From Chrysomallon squamiferum (lineage: Eukaryota; Mollusca; Gastropoda; Neomphalida; Peltospiridae), in NCBI GenBank assembly GCA_012295275.1, contig CM022669.1, positions 12,038,980 to 12,102,979 of the forward strand: a DNA stretch of 64,000 nucleotides. The letters run 5' to 3'. A program made the position numbers and the translations under genes. The notes under the pieces were generated by a model. It made no database searches. It worked only from the letters and a program-made list of their open reading frames with translations, and was not told where the DNA came from. Positions 14,602 through 26,048 of the stretch are shown here, piece by piece. The first letter of the stretch is position 1, and each line of letters begins with the position of its first letter.

Positions 14602-15420
14602 CTCATATGCCCAGGTACATTGTATTCCAGCAAATTTTCTAACACAGCGACCAATTTCTACATCTTCATGAGTGGTATACAAATTCTGCAAGCAATAGCT
14701 AATGTGTGGTGCCATTCGTCTTAGAGTTTCTCTGCTAAAAATCATTCCTGGTCCTCCCATACAGAAGTTTTCTGTTGATGTCAGACTCAAAAGTCCCAGT
14801 TCCTCTTGTTTTCCAACCCCTGCCTGGCCTATGAATTGGGGTTTTGAACTGTTCACAGAACGTAGAAAAAGTTCCAGTCTGTCCCCTTTCACAAATACAT
14901 CATCATCAGCACGTACAAACCATTCATACTTATCAAGAAAATGATCATGCATATATTTTAGCATCATGAATGACTTTTTCTGTGGTGGGTAAGAATCATC
15001 AACATTTGGAAGGGCTACAACTGGAACACCATAACTTGATTTTGACCCCTCACTTGAAAAAAACATCACTTTACCATTGATTGATTTAACCCATGTCCTA
15101 TGAGCTGCCAAACCCCTGGTATCAATAAACTTTTTAGCTGTCATCATCCCAACAAATACAAATGGGTTTTCTTTGGATTTTTCAGGCTTCAGTTCTCCAT
15201 CAGCCGAACTAGTAGCTGTGGAGTCACCTGCACCAAACATATTAACAGAGAATCCACGATCTTCACAACACATGTCTGGCAATCCACAGCGTGTAAAAAA
15301 GTTATGTTTCATCCAGTTTGCGAACAGAAGTCCTAAAAGAAATCCAGTAACTAAACTGATCCATAACACATTTTTACTTCCATGCTTTTTTGCCATAGTA
15401 TTCTCCTCCTCGCCATTCAT
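14602..15420 (-). CDS. CHSY1: Chondroitin sulfate synthase 1-like, N-terminal exon (partial gene)
   Basis: Encodes the first 273 residues of a Golgi type II membrane glycosyltransferase that polymerises the glucuronic acid and N-acetylgalactosamine units of chondroitin. There is a short cytoplasmic N-terminus, one membrane span at about residues 17-36, and a stem. The beta-1,3-glucuronyltransferase domain starts near residue 86 (NPFVFVGMMTAKK). Family landmarks are VDDSYPPQKKSFMMLKYMHD, the metal-binding DDD at residues 172-174 in YEWFVRADDDVF, NFCMGGPG and YTTHEDVEIGRCVRKFAG. The exon ends after Trp-Ala-Tyr-Glu at a GTAAGA donor, in phase 0. The C-terminal N-acetylgalactosaminyltransferase half lies off the left edge. 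Translation could start at residue 1 (15420) or at Met9 (15396), whose context (ACTATGG) is better. CHSY3 cannot be excluded from this half alone. The neighbour across the promoter interval is the RPRD2-like gene. Confidence 0.93.
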
Positions 15421-15702
15421 CAGTTTGTTTAAAAATTCACAAATATATTAAATGTACACAATGGTTATTTGTATTCCTTGTTCTATCAAGTCTTTTACAA
15501 TTTTAAAACATACTTCTTCTAGGTCCCAAGTCTTGAAAAATTGAGATTGTTTATTAAAGAAATAATTCATTAAAGTGTTGTAAGTGTTTTGAGACTTTTG
15601 CAATATTATGACCAACCCTAACGTTCCTGGAATCTAAAAACAACATCCTTTAGATACTGATATTCTACAAAAACGAAAAATATTTCAAATGTTCGCTCTC
15701 AC

Positions 15703-15733
<31 letters not shown>

Positions 15734-15777
15734 CACTGCTTTCTGTCAAAAGTAAAAGAATCTAATTTCATTACTTG

Positions 15778-15792
15778 AGACGTAACACGTCT
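15778..15792. promoter_or_regulatory. Perfect dyad AGACGT-3-ACGTCT
   Basis: A 6-bp inverted repeat with a 3-bp spacer, about 360 bp upstream of the CHSY1-like start codon and just before the E-box at 15802. It may be a dimeric factor site. The sequence is certain; the function is inference. Confidence 0.45.
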
Positions 15793-16866
15793 GCTAGACC
15801 CCACGTGTTGATCGGTTTCACCGGACCATTCTGAAAGTAAAGACACTTTCTCAAACAATGAAAATGTAAAATAAATTCTACATGCAAACTTTTTGTCTAA
15901 CGTTATTTACGACGCAGTGTCTTTTTGACAAGTTTGAAAACATCAAGATAAAGACACATCATCCTATAAGCCATTCATCCTCATGTTTCAGCCATTTCTA
16001 CTTCGCAGGTGAAATTTGAAACGTTCCATTGCCAGGAACCTCCGCGATGAAAACTTGTTGGCCAACTTGTGTTACTGCATCTGGAACTAGTAGCACGACC
16101 GTTTCAGTGCGAGCAGACGTATCGGGATAACGAAAACACTCCCTTGCACCTACAGAGACATCTTCCATTCAAAAGAATTTACAAAGACCAAAACTTATAT
16201 ACATATTGTATCTAACGTTATAAAGCTATGAAGTCACACTAATCACAAACAAATGCCCACTTTACCAGCCCACTGTCACTGTATAAATAAACTTTTTTTC
16301 CACGCTTCGATGACTTCATTCCACCGGCTGAGATTCAATCCTTTGATGTTCACTCGTTCAAGTCCGGATATTTTCGTTTAATTTGTTTTCGTAGCGAATG
16401 TTACCGACTAAAACCGAGGTTTTCATCTGATACTATATTCTATCTTACTAATTTTCACTCCATGTTATAATGAAAACTTGTCAAAATTAGTTAGACATAT
16501 CTATCTATCTATCTATCTATCTATAATATTTACTTAAAGTGTATATACAGTTTTCTTACTTAAGATGTACATTTATCAAAGATTTCAAGGTAAAATTAGA
16601 ATTCTAATAAACTAATTTTCTTTTCTCTTTTTCACGCGTAGAATTATTTTGATCTCTAGAGGGATATTTTTTATTTTTAAAAAATGTTCTAATAAATATG
16701 GTTACAGAATAAAAGTACATCTTATAGATAATCAAACATAAAGAGAAAATAGGGAGGGGAACGAAAGAGAAATGACGTAGATATTCTAAGGGACACAACT
16801 CTGCGATGTAAATTGTAAATAAAGAGTTACTCATGTTTATTTGATAAACAAATAAATTAAAATAAA

Positions 16867-16886
16867 TGAATGAATGAATGAATGAA

Positions 16887-16979
<93 letters not shown>
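16867..16979. repeat. (TGAA)6 then (AAT)15 / (ATT)15 inverted microsatellite
   Basis: TGAA repeats (16867-16890) run into TAA repeats (16891-16935), which switch without a spacer to TTA-type repeats (16936-16979). The two 44-bp arms are exact reverse complements about the axis between 16935 and 16936, so the element can extrude a long cruciform. It sits between two divergent genes. Confidence 0.95.
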
Positions 16980-16980
<1 letters not shown>

Positions 16981-17867
16981 TATATTTGAACTTCACACAT
17001 GTATTTCCTATCCCAGCAAATTATACACGACTGTTTTATCAAAGACCGTTGTTTGTACTGTCATAGAAAATAGGTAAAGCCCGTCGCATTGTGGTAGGAC
17101 TCACTAGCAGGTTTTCACTCTAAATAATTTTGCAGTCCTCTGCTATATGTAACTGTTTCTTTAATATGTGTTCAGGATATCTTTAAATAAAACATTTTTC
17201 TATTCCTTTGAATCAGATAAGCTGTACAAAGAAAAACTCCAATAGAGTATAAATAAAAACATATAAACAAACAATCTACAACAAATCTGGACCATTTGTT
17301 GTTGTTTTGTTATTATTATTATTATTATTATTGTTACTCGGGTTTATGGATGAAAAGCACTTTCTCTGTTAAATCAAATAAATCAATAAATAAATAAATA
17401 AAATTAAAATTAAAAAATATATATGTAGATGAAGTCGCCAAAAACAATAACAAAAAACGACAAAAAGAAACAAAAAAGAAACAAATCAAAAACTAATTGA
17501 TAACTAATTGTTGTGAAAATAGTTTATACGAAACTCAAAGTAAACAACAAATAATTATTCGCTAATTTATTAGTTTATGAAATAACTTTAATGTATGACA
17601 GTTTATAAATATTGTATTCTTAATTAACTGTACTAATTATAATGGCTTAATTCTCAATTTAAATACGAAACTTAAAATAACATACTAACTTCGAGAAAAT
17701 AACATGGCGGTCGTTCATTACTGAATCTGTTTAACCTGTTCTTTCGAATTTATACCAAACAGATTCCTTAAAAAGAGAGTGACACTTATTTGGCGTATGC
17801 TATTAGTGATTCTTATATTCTATCAGGCAAAGGTTTGATTGCATTTCGATCGAAGCGTGCAAAAAAA

Positions 17868-17888
17868 ATGCCTGTTGGTTGTCTGTAA
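17868..17888 (+). other. Possible six-codon upstream ORF of the RPRD2-like gene
   Basis: ATG followed by five sense codons and TAA ends 26 bp before the main start codon. It would only matter if transcription begins upstream of 17868, which is not known. Confidence 0.3.
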
Positions 17889-17914
17889 GTGTAAGTCGGT
17901 ACTCGTTTTCAAAA

Positions 17915-20900
17915 ATGGCGTCTGATCTTGATGAGGATAATGTACAGAAAAAGCTCGATAGTGTTACCAGTGCTCAAGATAGCATTCAGAGCATGTCAAT
18001 GTGGATAATTCATCACAAAAATCACCACAAGAAGATAGTTAATGTTTGGCTAAAAGCTTTAAAGAAAGGTATTACTTGATTGTTACGTGTTTTGTTTTTT
18101 TGTGTGTGTGTTATTTTCCCCCCTCATATTCCTGAACTGATAAAGTTTATAAGTTACAGTTGTAATAATACTAACATTTCCACATGTTCTTTATTGAGTT
18201 ACTGACTAATTTAATATGTTTATTTTCAACACATTGATTTACTGCCAGGAGTGTTAAAATACAAAGAGCTACTATTTGCACTTCTAAGTTGTATATTAAA
18301 TATAAAATATGTATAATAATAAATATATATTTTATTTTTATTATTCACTTATTTAACTTATTTTGCAACAAGTTAGAGAATGAATGGTTATTTTTTTAAA
18401 ACTACACTGCATTACCTTATTGGTGATAGTTATCAGTTCAAGTAGTTTTCATTAATTTATTTATGCTTTATAGTGACATGGGTTACCTGTCTTTATGTGC
18501 ATCATAAATATAATTTACATATAACATCATTTAATAAGGTAAGATAGGAAATAACCCAGTGATTGCTGATTTTAACTAAACTAATATTTTTATTTGTAAA
18601 GTTCTAAATTCACAAAGGTATTAGTACATTATAAATATCATTAAAATTTTCTTTTAATTTTCAGCAAAGAGTAAACATAAGCTCACATTATTTTATCTGT
18701 GTAATGATGTTGTTCAAACCTGTAAGAAGAAACATGCTCTTGTCTACAAAGATAGCTTCAAAGGAGTACTTAAAGAAGCAGCTGGATTTGCAAGGTTTGT
18801 TTAATGTGTGTGTGTGTGTGTGTGTGTGTGTGTTCAATTATTGTGAAATAGTTTTGTTCACATAAGATAATTATGCTGTACTCAAAAGAAATTTTCAGCA
18901 GTTGGTCCTTCCCTGTTTTCTATTTAAAAAAGAAAAGAAGAAAAAAGAAGTTAAATTAAATATTTAATATCATTAATATTTATTTTTATTATTATTTTAA
19001 AATGAAGAAGGAATAATTGTGCATAAAAAGAACATCTCAGATGTTTTTATTGGATTTGGATTTTAATTTGATTTTATACAATCCCACTATGGTCTAAACC
19101 CTAATTATTATTCATATTTAAAAAAACAAATTTGTTTAACCAAGTTGAATAGTTGAACCTGTATTGCATATAAATATTACTGTTGGGTATTCAGATACCA
19201 ACTTTCCAGTACCTATTTGATGCTTAGCTTTAATTGTATATTTAATTGTAAAATATCTCAGTTAAGACTGTAAGAAAACTGTGTGATAGTATTAATTGAT
19301 ACAAACCAGTTGTTTATTTAAATTTATAACCTTTGTCAAGTTTGCTTTTTCTGGTTTGTTACCAAAATCATAGGTTTTTATTTAGATGTTTGATATCTTA
19401 CTGCTCTAGATTTCATTGTACAAACCACATTAAGATTTTATTGTGTGATCAACTTCAAGTTCTAAATTATTAATAAAATGTATCTCCTGCACAAGTAGGG
19501 GATCCGACTAATTTATAGCCATTTATTTTACATTGTAGTGTTGTATTTTGTAAAATATACAGTACTAATATTAAAAAATAAAGTTAAAATGTATGCAGTG
19601 GAACATTTTCTTTAGTAATTATTATTTGAATCTGAGGTTTATATTGTACAGCCATAATTTTAAAATAATAAAATGAAATAAAATATATATATGATTATTA
19701 TTATTTTTTAAAATTCTTTTTGAAAGATGGTGTGAATTTTAATGCTTTTACTATAATTGAATGTTTTAGTGTAATTATTAATTGTATCTAGTGTCAGTTT
19801 AAGTAATAAAATATTTTTTTCTTTCCACAGGGAAGAAACAATTAAACCAAAAGTGGAAAGAATCTTCAAAATCTGGGAGGAACGAATGGTTTATGACGGC
19901 AAATTCATGAAGTCACTGAAAAAGCAACTAAGTATGATATCAATAATTACATATTAAACTGAAAACCACTTCTTATAATTCACCTCATCCTATTCATGTG
20001 TATATATTTTAATTTTAGTTGCATTTTAATGACTTGGCAAACAATTCTTTTCATTGATTGAGGCATGGTGTTGAAATAGTAATAGAAGATACATTAATCA
20101 GTTATTATAATGTAATTATTTCTTACATTGCATATTGTGTTCAAAAATGCATTTTTATTGGTTTGCTTCTTGCTGAATCTGCAGCACAAAGTTTACTTGC
20201 TATTGTTAATCTGATTCAGACTGTCATGAATATTTAAGCAATTTATACGGTGAAATTAAATGTTTAGTGAGATTAAAGCACATTTAATGTTAACATTTTA
20301 TTAACAAAACTGGAGTAAACAGTGAAAAAAAGCAAATAGTAATAAAATATTCAGAAAGGATTCAGTGTATATTTTGTCCAAACTTTGTCCATGCATGCAC
20401 ACATAAACATACAGCAGAACAATTGTTTTCAGACAAAAAGACTGTGCCTCCTGTGCCACTGTTTTCAGACACTAAAACTTGCTCACCAGTGGTGGATTTG
20501 TCTGTTGCTAAGGAGACGATACAACCATTACCTGTCATCGCCCCCGAGCCAACTTACATTGATCCAAAACTTGTGGCCGAGTTTAAGGTATAAAATTATT
20601 ATTATTATTTTTAAAATAAAGTTTTTTTGTTATAAAATTGTTTTTCAGTCCTCTTCACAACATTCATTAGGCTGTTTTCCCATTCTGGCCAGTTACCAAT
20701 AACTGACACAATGAAACATTAATGTCAATGTTTTCTTATTTTTATGGAAAGCTGCATATAAGAAATTCCTTGTTGTTGATCACAGAGCAGTAGCAAAATG
20801 TTTCCAGTCATAACCTCATTATACAAACGTCATTTATCTAATAACGAGTAACGGGCAACATTAAAATATTTTATTTGACATGTTTAATATTTTCTGGTTA

Positions 20901-21852
20901 TATTTGTTTTATTTTTATTTTTTTAGGTTTAAATGCACTAGTTATTAAAGTCATTTCTTTTATTTTTATTTGTTTTGTTTATAAATCACAGGGTCAAAGT
21001 TCATTTTTGTTTCATTACCAGATTGTTTTCTTGCCTTTATTATATAACATTTCGTAATTCATTTTGACTTTTTAATAAATTAGCTGTTACTGTTTGCAGC
21101 CATCTCATTTAATCGAGAAGATAACTTTATTCAAGAAACTCGAAACAGCAGCAGAACTTAAACAGAGACAGTTGGCTATTCTCAAAATGGATGCATCCAA
21201 TTTAGAAGCTGTTCGACAACTTAAAGGTAAAATTTAAAAAATATAAACAAATATTAAAAAATCTAAATATATGAGACATTTGATAAAACTGTTAATTAAA
21301 AGAGGTTCAAACTATCAAGTGTTTATGTTAAATGTTCTGTTGCGTATGTTGATTTGTCATCTGTGATTATATATGGGTAACTGTTAACATTGATGCTAAT
21401 TATGCTTAAAGCTATTTTATTTTAAATAAAGAGAAAATAATGTGTACCTGGGTTTTCATTACATGTTGAAAATACTTTATATTTGTCATATAAACAATAA
21501 CAATAATGAATTGTTTATTTTGTTGTAAAATGAAACGCTTTTGAACATTTTCATATTACTGAGAGGTTTATATATAATACCTGTACACACAGATATTAAA
21601 AGTGAAAGATATTATAATTTTAGTTACTTCATAAACATTAATAAGTTGAAATGTCATTTAAATGACATGCAGTTTGTAGTGAAATGTTTTTGAAACACCA
21701 CTTCCTTCACTTTAATAATTAATATGTCTTTATATTATGTTTTCAAAGACATAGCTGCCAGCATGTTGAAATTGTTTTTAAAATAATATAATCTCTCTTT
21801 CACTTAGTTGATTTTTCTTTCTTATACATATTTTTTATTTTTCTGAGCATGC

Positions 21853-21896
<44 letters not shown>

Positions 21897-24800
21897 ATAT
21901 ATTATATGTGTGTTTATATATTTTGTATGTCTGTATGAGTCTGATACTTAAAAATTTGTTAATTTCTTTTTTCACAGATAAGGCCCATGGGAAGGAATTT
22001 TCTGTTCAGTTTGAAGAGTCCTGTGTTAAACTTGAGGACTATGTTGAAATTTTGGCTGATGAAATCACTGAAAGAAAAACTCTTATTCAGCTGACAGAAA
22101 TATCCGAGATGTTCTATGATGAACAGTATAGAGAAGCCAAAATTGTTGCAAATGTGAGTAGAAGACACCATTATTTTTACTGTTTTGCTAGTTACAAACA
22201 CCAATATACATTAAACCAATTTTAAAGACAATAAAGAGATCTTAGAATCATTAATAATTTGATTTACAGATCTAGGAAATAATATTTTAAAATTTAATTA
22301 ATCATTATAATACACATTTCTTTCTAAGAACTTCTCCATAAATTAAAATTAACTTCTATTGTTCAGTTCTTATTTTCAAACTCGGTTTTCTATAAATACT
22401 TAAAAATTAAATAATTTGGTCATTAATCATTTATTTAACTGTTAATAATAATTTTGATCTTTTAATTGATTTGATATATGTGATAATTCATAAATTCATT
22501 TATTTAGGCATTAGTTATTCATTTAATTGTTACAATTGTTTGTATAGGCATATAAAAACTTTGGTACTCGGATTGCTAATATGAATAAGAAGCTGAATGA
22601 TCTGCTGAAGACTCTCCCTGATCCAAACAGTCCTGTGCCATCTCCTGTGGAAGATGCCCCATCCCCTGAGGCAACCCCACCCCAGAAAGACGACAATGAA
22701 CCAGTTGACATGGAGATGTCAGATGATGAAATAGATCAGATGCTTGGTGAGTTTATAATTCTTGGTGTGTGTGTGTGTGTGCGTGTGTGTGTACTGTAAC
22801 GGAAATAATGTTAATATAGATATTTTTAAATAATTTTTATTTATTTATTTAAATAATGTATTTTATTTTATTTTATTTCATTTTATTTTATTTTATTTAA
22901 AAAAAAAAAGATTAAAAAAAAAAAAAATTATGGATATTTTTATGTTTTAAAATTTACCTTTTTTATTATAGCCAGTAATAAAAATAATGTGCAGTTTTCA
23001 GAGAACCAATGCAGTAACTGCATAAATTATATTAATATGATTTAGCATACATAATTCATTTAACATCTGTCAGTTGCATCTCAGAAAATATGTTAAATAA
23101 TGAAACAAGTATTTATAGTATTTGTTCATTGTTGGATCAATATCTCACAGTACCCTTTCTAAATGTAAAAGATCTTTTGTTTTAATCAGTAAACATAGCC
23201 TTTTGTGTGGAATCAGGTTTCTTCTCTTATATGATTGTGTGTGTGTGTGTGTGTGTGTGTGCACATGTATTTCTATATATATATATATATATAATCTTTT
23301 TTTCTTCTTTTAATGTATAACTTAATATTAAGACTTCATATTTATTACATGTATAAAAGATTTGGGTTAGGGGGATATAATTTTAGAAATTAATGTGGAA
23401 ATGGTGTTGCGAGTTGACTTAAAAATGATGTATCAATATTTATTTATTCTTGCTTTTTTTTCAGAGCCGCCAAATGACGCCCCATCACCAGAGAGATCAC
23501 CAAACTCACAGAATATGTCAAATGACAGCAGAGATAAAATGTCATTTGGTATTGGAGGTATATCATTTGTTGCAAACATATTTATTAGTTATAAAATGAC
23601 ATAGTTTTCCTAGTTTTTATTGTTTTAACACTTGCATAATTTTGTAATTTAAATGATTACATCATTTTTCAGAATGCAGTAATTGTATGGTTTGTTGTTG
23701 TGTTTTCTGTGTGTTAAATATGTTATTTACTTAGATATTTTGTTAATTTATTTAAAAAATCAATAGAAAATATATATATTTTCTTTTAATCCATAACCAC
23801 AAATGAAAATGTATTTCTTTGAATGGCTTTTGATTTATATCCTTCAGCTGCACCAGAATATTATTTATCGAATACAAATAGAAAAAGAAATAAAAGTTTT
23901 ATAAAAACAAATTTTTCAGCTTCTGGCAGAATGGTTGGTCAGGAAAGTCTGGAGTCACGTATAGCAAATTTGGTGCCAACATCCGAACCGCAGGACAGTT
24001 TGTCTGTTTCATTTCTCCAGCAGAAGACTAAAGAAGTACCAGTTTTCAACCCCTCCAAAGTTCTCGGTCCTGGCTTTGCATCCCTCGCTGTTGATGAAGG
24101 AAACTCGACACCTCTAGCTGATGAGAAGGGAGGCAGCACTCCTGTGCTTGATGAGGTACCAGAGTTGTCTTCTCCTGGAGAGACGTCACACAGGGAACAG
24201 ATGAACAGTTTGCACAACTCGGACTCGTCTGAGCCAGGAGGGAAAAAACAAAATCCCATTGACTTTCTCACCAAGTTAATATCAAACACTAAAAAGACAG
24301 CACCAGTGTCGGCTGATTTTCTTCAGAATCTGAGTCTTCTGAATTCAACAGTCAACGCACAGGGTGATAAGGATTCAGAGTCAGCAGACGCTCCAGCTCC
24401 TAAGTCGTGGGCAGCATGGAAAGCCAAAGTGAATCAGAGTTCAGATTCAGAAGTGTCTGAAAGGTCTCCTCAGCAGATAATGACCTTAAACTCTAAACCC
24501 ATTACACCAGGACTGTCCGAGTCATCTCCGTCACCAATACAGACTCTCACTTCTCATCCACTTTCCACTTCAGCCACGGAGATACAGACACCTGTTTCTG
24601 CCCCACCCGATACTCTGCACTCTTTACAGATTCCACCATCGTCATCATCCCAGTCGGCTTTGGCAGCGGCGACCCAGATGTCGGCTCCACCCCCGTTGCA
24701 AGGTGAGCCGGCCCAGGGGCAGTTTGCAATGCAAGGAGCTCCACACCAGTTCCCCAACCTGGCAGTACCTCCACCACAGACACCACTGCAGAATCAGTAC

Positions 24801-26000
24801 ATGCAGACTACACCACCCTCATATCCCTCACTGCAGGGGCCACCGCCAACACACCTAGCAACGATGCCTCCTCCACAGTCGTCAGGGCAGGGGCCACCAA
24901 TGGGTCCTCCTCCTGGATCACCTTTTCAGTCTACTCAGAACGCACCCCCTCTTCCTCCACCAGGACATCCGATGTCAAGATTCAATCTTGATATTCCACC
25001 ACCCCCGTTTGCCCCTCCTCCAAACACTACTGCTGGGTTCAACAGCATGAGTTGTCCACCCCCTCCGTTTTTCTCACAAAATGAAAACTGGTCAGGTCCA
25101 ACCAGTCCTCATGTCTTGGGCTCGGTGGTCAGTCCTGACCAGATGTTTAACCAAAGACCAAACTTTCCAAATTCCTCTCAGTTCTCTTCACCTCCATCAC
25201 ATATGCCACTGCATCCTCCCAAAGGCATCCTGAGGAACAAGCAGGCGTCAATGGGAGAAATGCACCAAGCTCCGGATCAGATGTTGGATCATCCTCTCAT
25301 TCCTGGAGGCCCCAAACCTCCCTCCATGGCCCCATCTCCGCTGATGAACAGGTCAGAGTCGGGTGATGATTTACAGGAGTTCAGGGAAAAGCTGAAGCGC
25401 AAATCAACAGAATCACAACCAGATGGTCCTCCTAAGATGCAGAATAAAGGAGTATCTCGACAGAATTTGACTACAATAACACTGCAGGACATTTCCACGA
25501 TAAATGACAGTAAAAATACAGATAAGAACGTCTCTCACGAGTCAACAACAGGTGCTAGTATTGAAAATAACACAGCAGCAGACCATGATGCATCAGGTGA
25601 GGGCAAATCAGACGATGTCAAACAGAAAACGAGCTCGGAGAGTTTAGACCAGACCGAAGGATCACCCATTCATTTAATTAGCACCGTCGGGAGCTCTATT
25701 CAGAGGATTGAAACTCTCAACAGACATAATGACAGCCGGATTTCATCAGTTGGATCTAGTCATGCTGGATCGCGTCTGGCAAGTCAGATCCACGCAGTGA
25801 GATACGAGCGCAATCCAGAGTACCAGGATGACCAGTTCAACCGAAACGGGCGAGACCGAGATCACCAGGTGTATGGTAGCAACAGATTTAGAGATGGATA
25901 TTCTCGCGATCCTTACAGTCGCGACATGTATGGAGCCCCTCCATCCAAGAGACGATTTTCAGACTCCAATGATCCGTGGAGACATTACAACAGATATTAA
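17915..26000 (+). CDS. RPRD2: RPRD2-like regulator of RNA polymerase II (CTD-interacting domain protein)
   Basis: Nine coding exons join in phase: 17915-18068, 18665-18794, 19831-19931, 20433-20587, 21100-21226, 21978-22153, 22548-22746, 23465-23557 and 23920-26000. They give 1071 residues. The family binds the phosphorylated C-terminal tail of RNA polymerase II in the nucleus. The CTD-interacting domain covers about residues 8-130 (KLFYLCNDVVQTC-like core, here KLTLFYLCNDVVQTCKKK). It is followed by the RPRD coiled-coil region at about 180-300 (LKDKAHGKEFSVQFEE, FYDEQYREAKIVAN, LPDPNSPVPSPVEDAPSP). A long Pro/Ser/Gln-rich disordered part fills the large last exon, and the protein ends in an Arg/Tyr-rich tail (SKRRFSDSNDPWRHYNRY). 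The start was chosen at the first ATG that opens the domain, in context AAAATGG. The last exon may instead start at 23848. RPRD1A/B are far shorter, so RPRD2 fits best. Confidence 0.93.
18805..18833 (+). repeat. (TG)n tract next to a 5' splice site
   Basis: UG repeats start 10 nt inside the second RPRD2 intron (donor at 18795). Confidence 0.95.
21852..21902. repeat. (AT)n(GTAT)n microsatellite
   Basis: AT dinucleotides then five GTAT units, about 75 bp upstream of RPRD2 exon 6. Confidence 0.9.
22765..22792 (+). repeat. (GT)n tract next to a 5' splice site
   Basis: UG repeats with one GC interruption start 18 nt inside RPRD2 intron 7 (donor at 22747). A second UG tract lies in the same intron at 23237-23261. 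Confidence 0.95.
22860..22899 (+). repeat. (TTTTA)n microsatellite followed by A-runs
   Basis: About eight TTTTA units with one C substitution, then two poly(A) runs to about 22927, all inside RPRD2 intron 7. Confidence 0.9.
23848..23919 (+). other. Optional 24-codon 5' extension of the last RPRD2 exon
   Basis: Two acceptors, CCTTCAG before 23848 and TTTTTCAG before 23920, are exactly 72 nt apart. The reading frame between them is open and both match the phase of exon 8, so both would give an intact protein. The downstream one has the better pyrimidine tract. Confidence 0.5.
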
Positions 26001-26042
26001 TTTCAGATGTATCCGAAAAAATTATTCTGTTGTTCACTGTTA

Positions 26043-26048
26043 AATAAA
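26043..26048 (+). terminator. Candidate poly(A) signal of RPRD2
   Basis: AATAAA, 43 nt downstream of the stop codon. In this AT-rich background such hexamers are common, so use of this one is uncertain. Confidence 0.35.

Larger units (their letters stand above)
15421..17914. promoter_or_regulatory. Head-to-head interval between CHSY1-like and RPRD2-like genes
   Basis: Roughly 2.5 kb separates two divergent start codons. The part at about 15780-16440 is less AT-rich than its surroundings and contains CpGs, an E-box CACGTG at 15802-15807 and the 15-bp dyad at 15778-15792. It is the likely CHSY1 promoter or 5' UTR. Nearer RPRD2, AACATGGCGG at 17702-17711 resembles a YY1 site. Transcription start sites and any non-coding first exons cannot be placed by eye. 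Confidence 0.5.

Noticed and set aside
16604-17077. Open frames with long Ile, Asn or Tyr runs
   Set aside because: They are translations of the (AAT)/(ATT) microsatellite on either strand, with no domain and no splice context.
23939-24786. Several minus-strand frames opposite the large RPRD2 exon
   Set aside because: Shadows of the Pro/Ser-rich coding sequence on the other strand, with no homology of their own.
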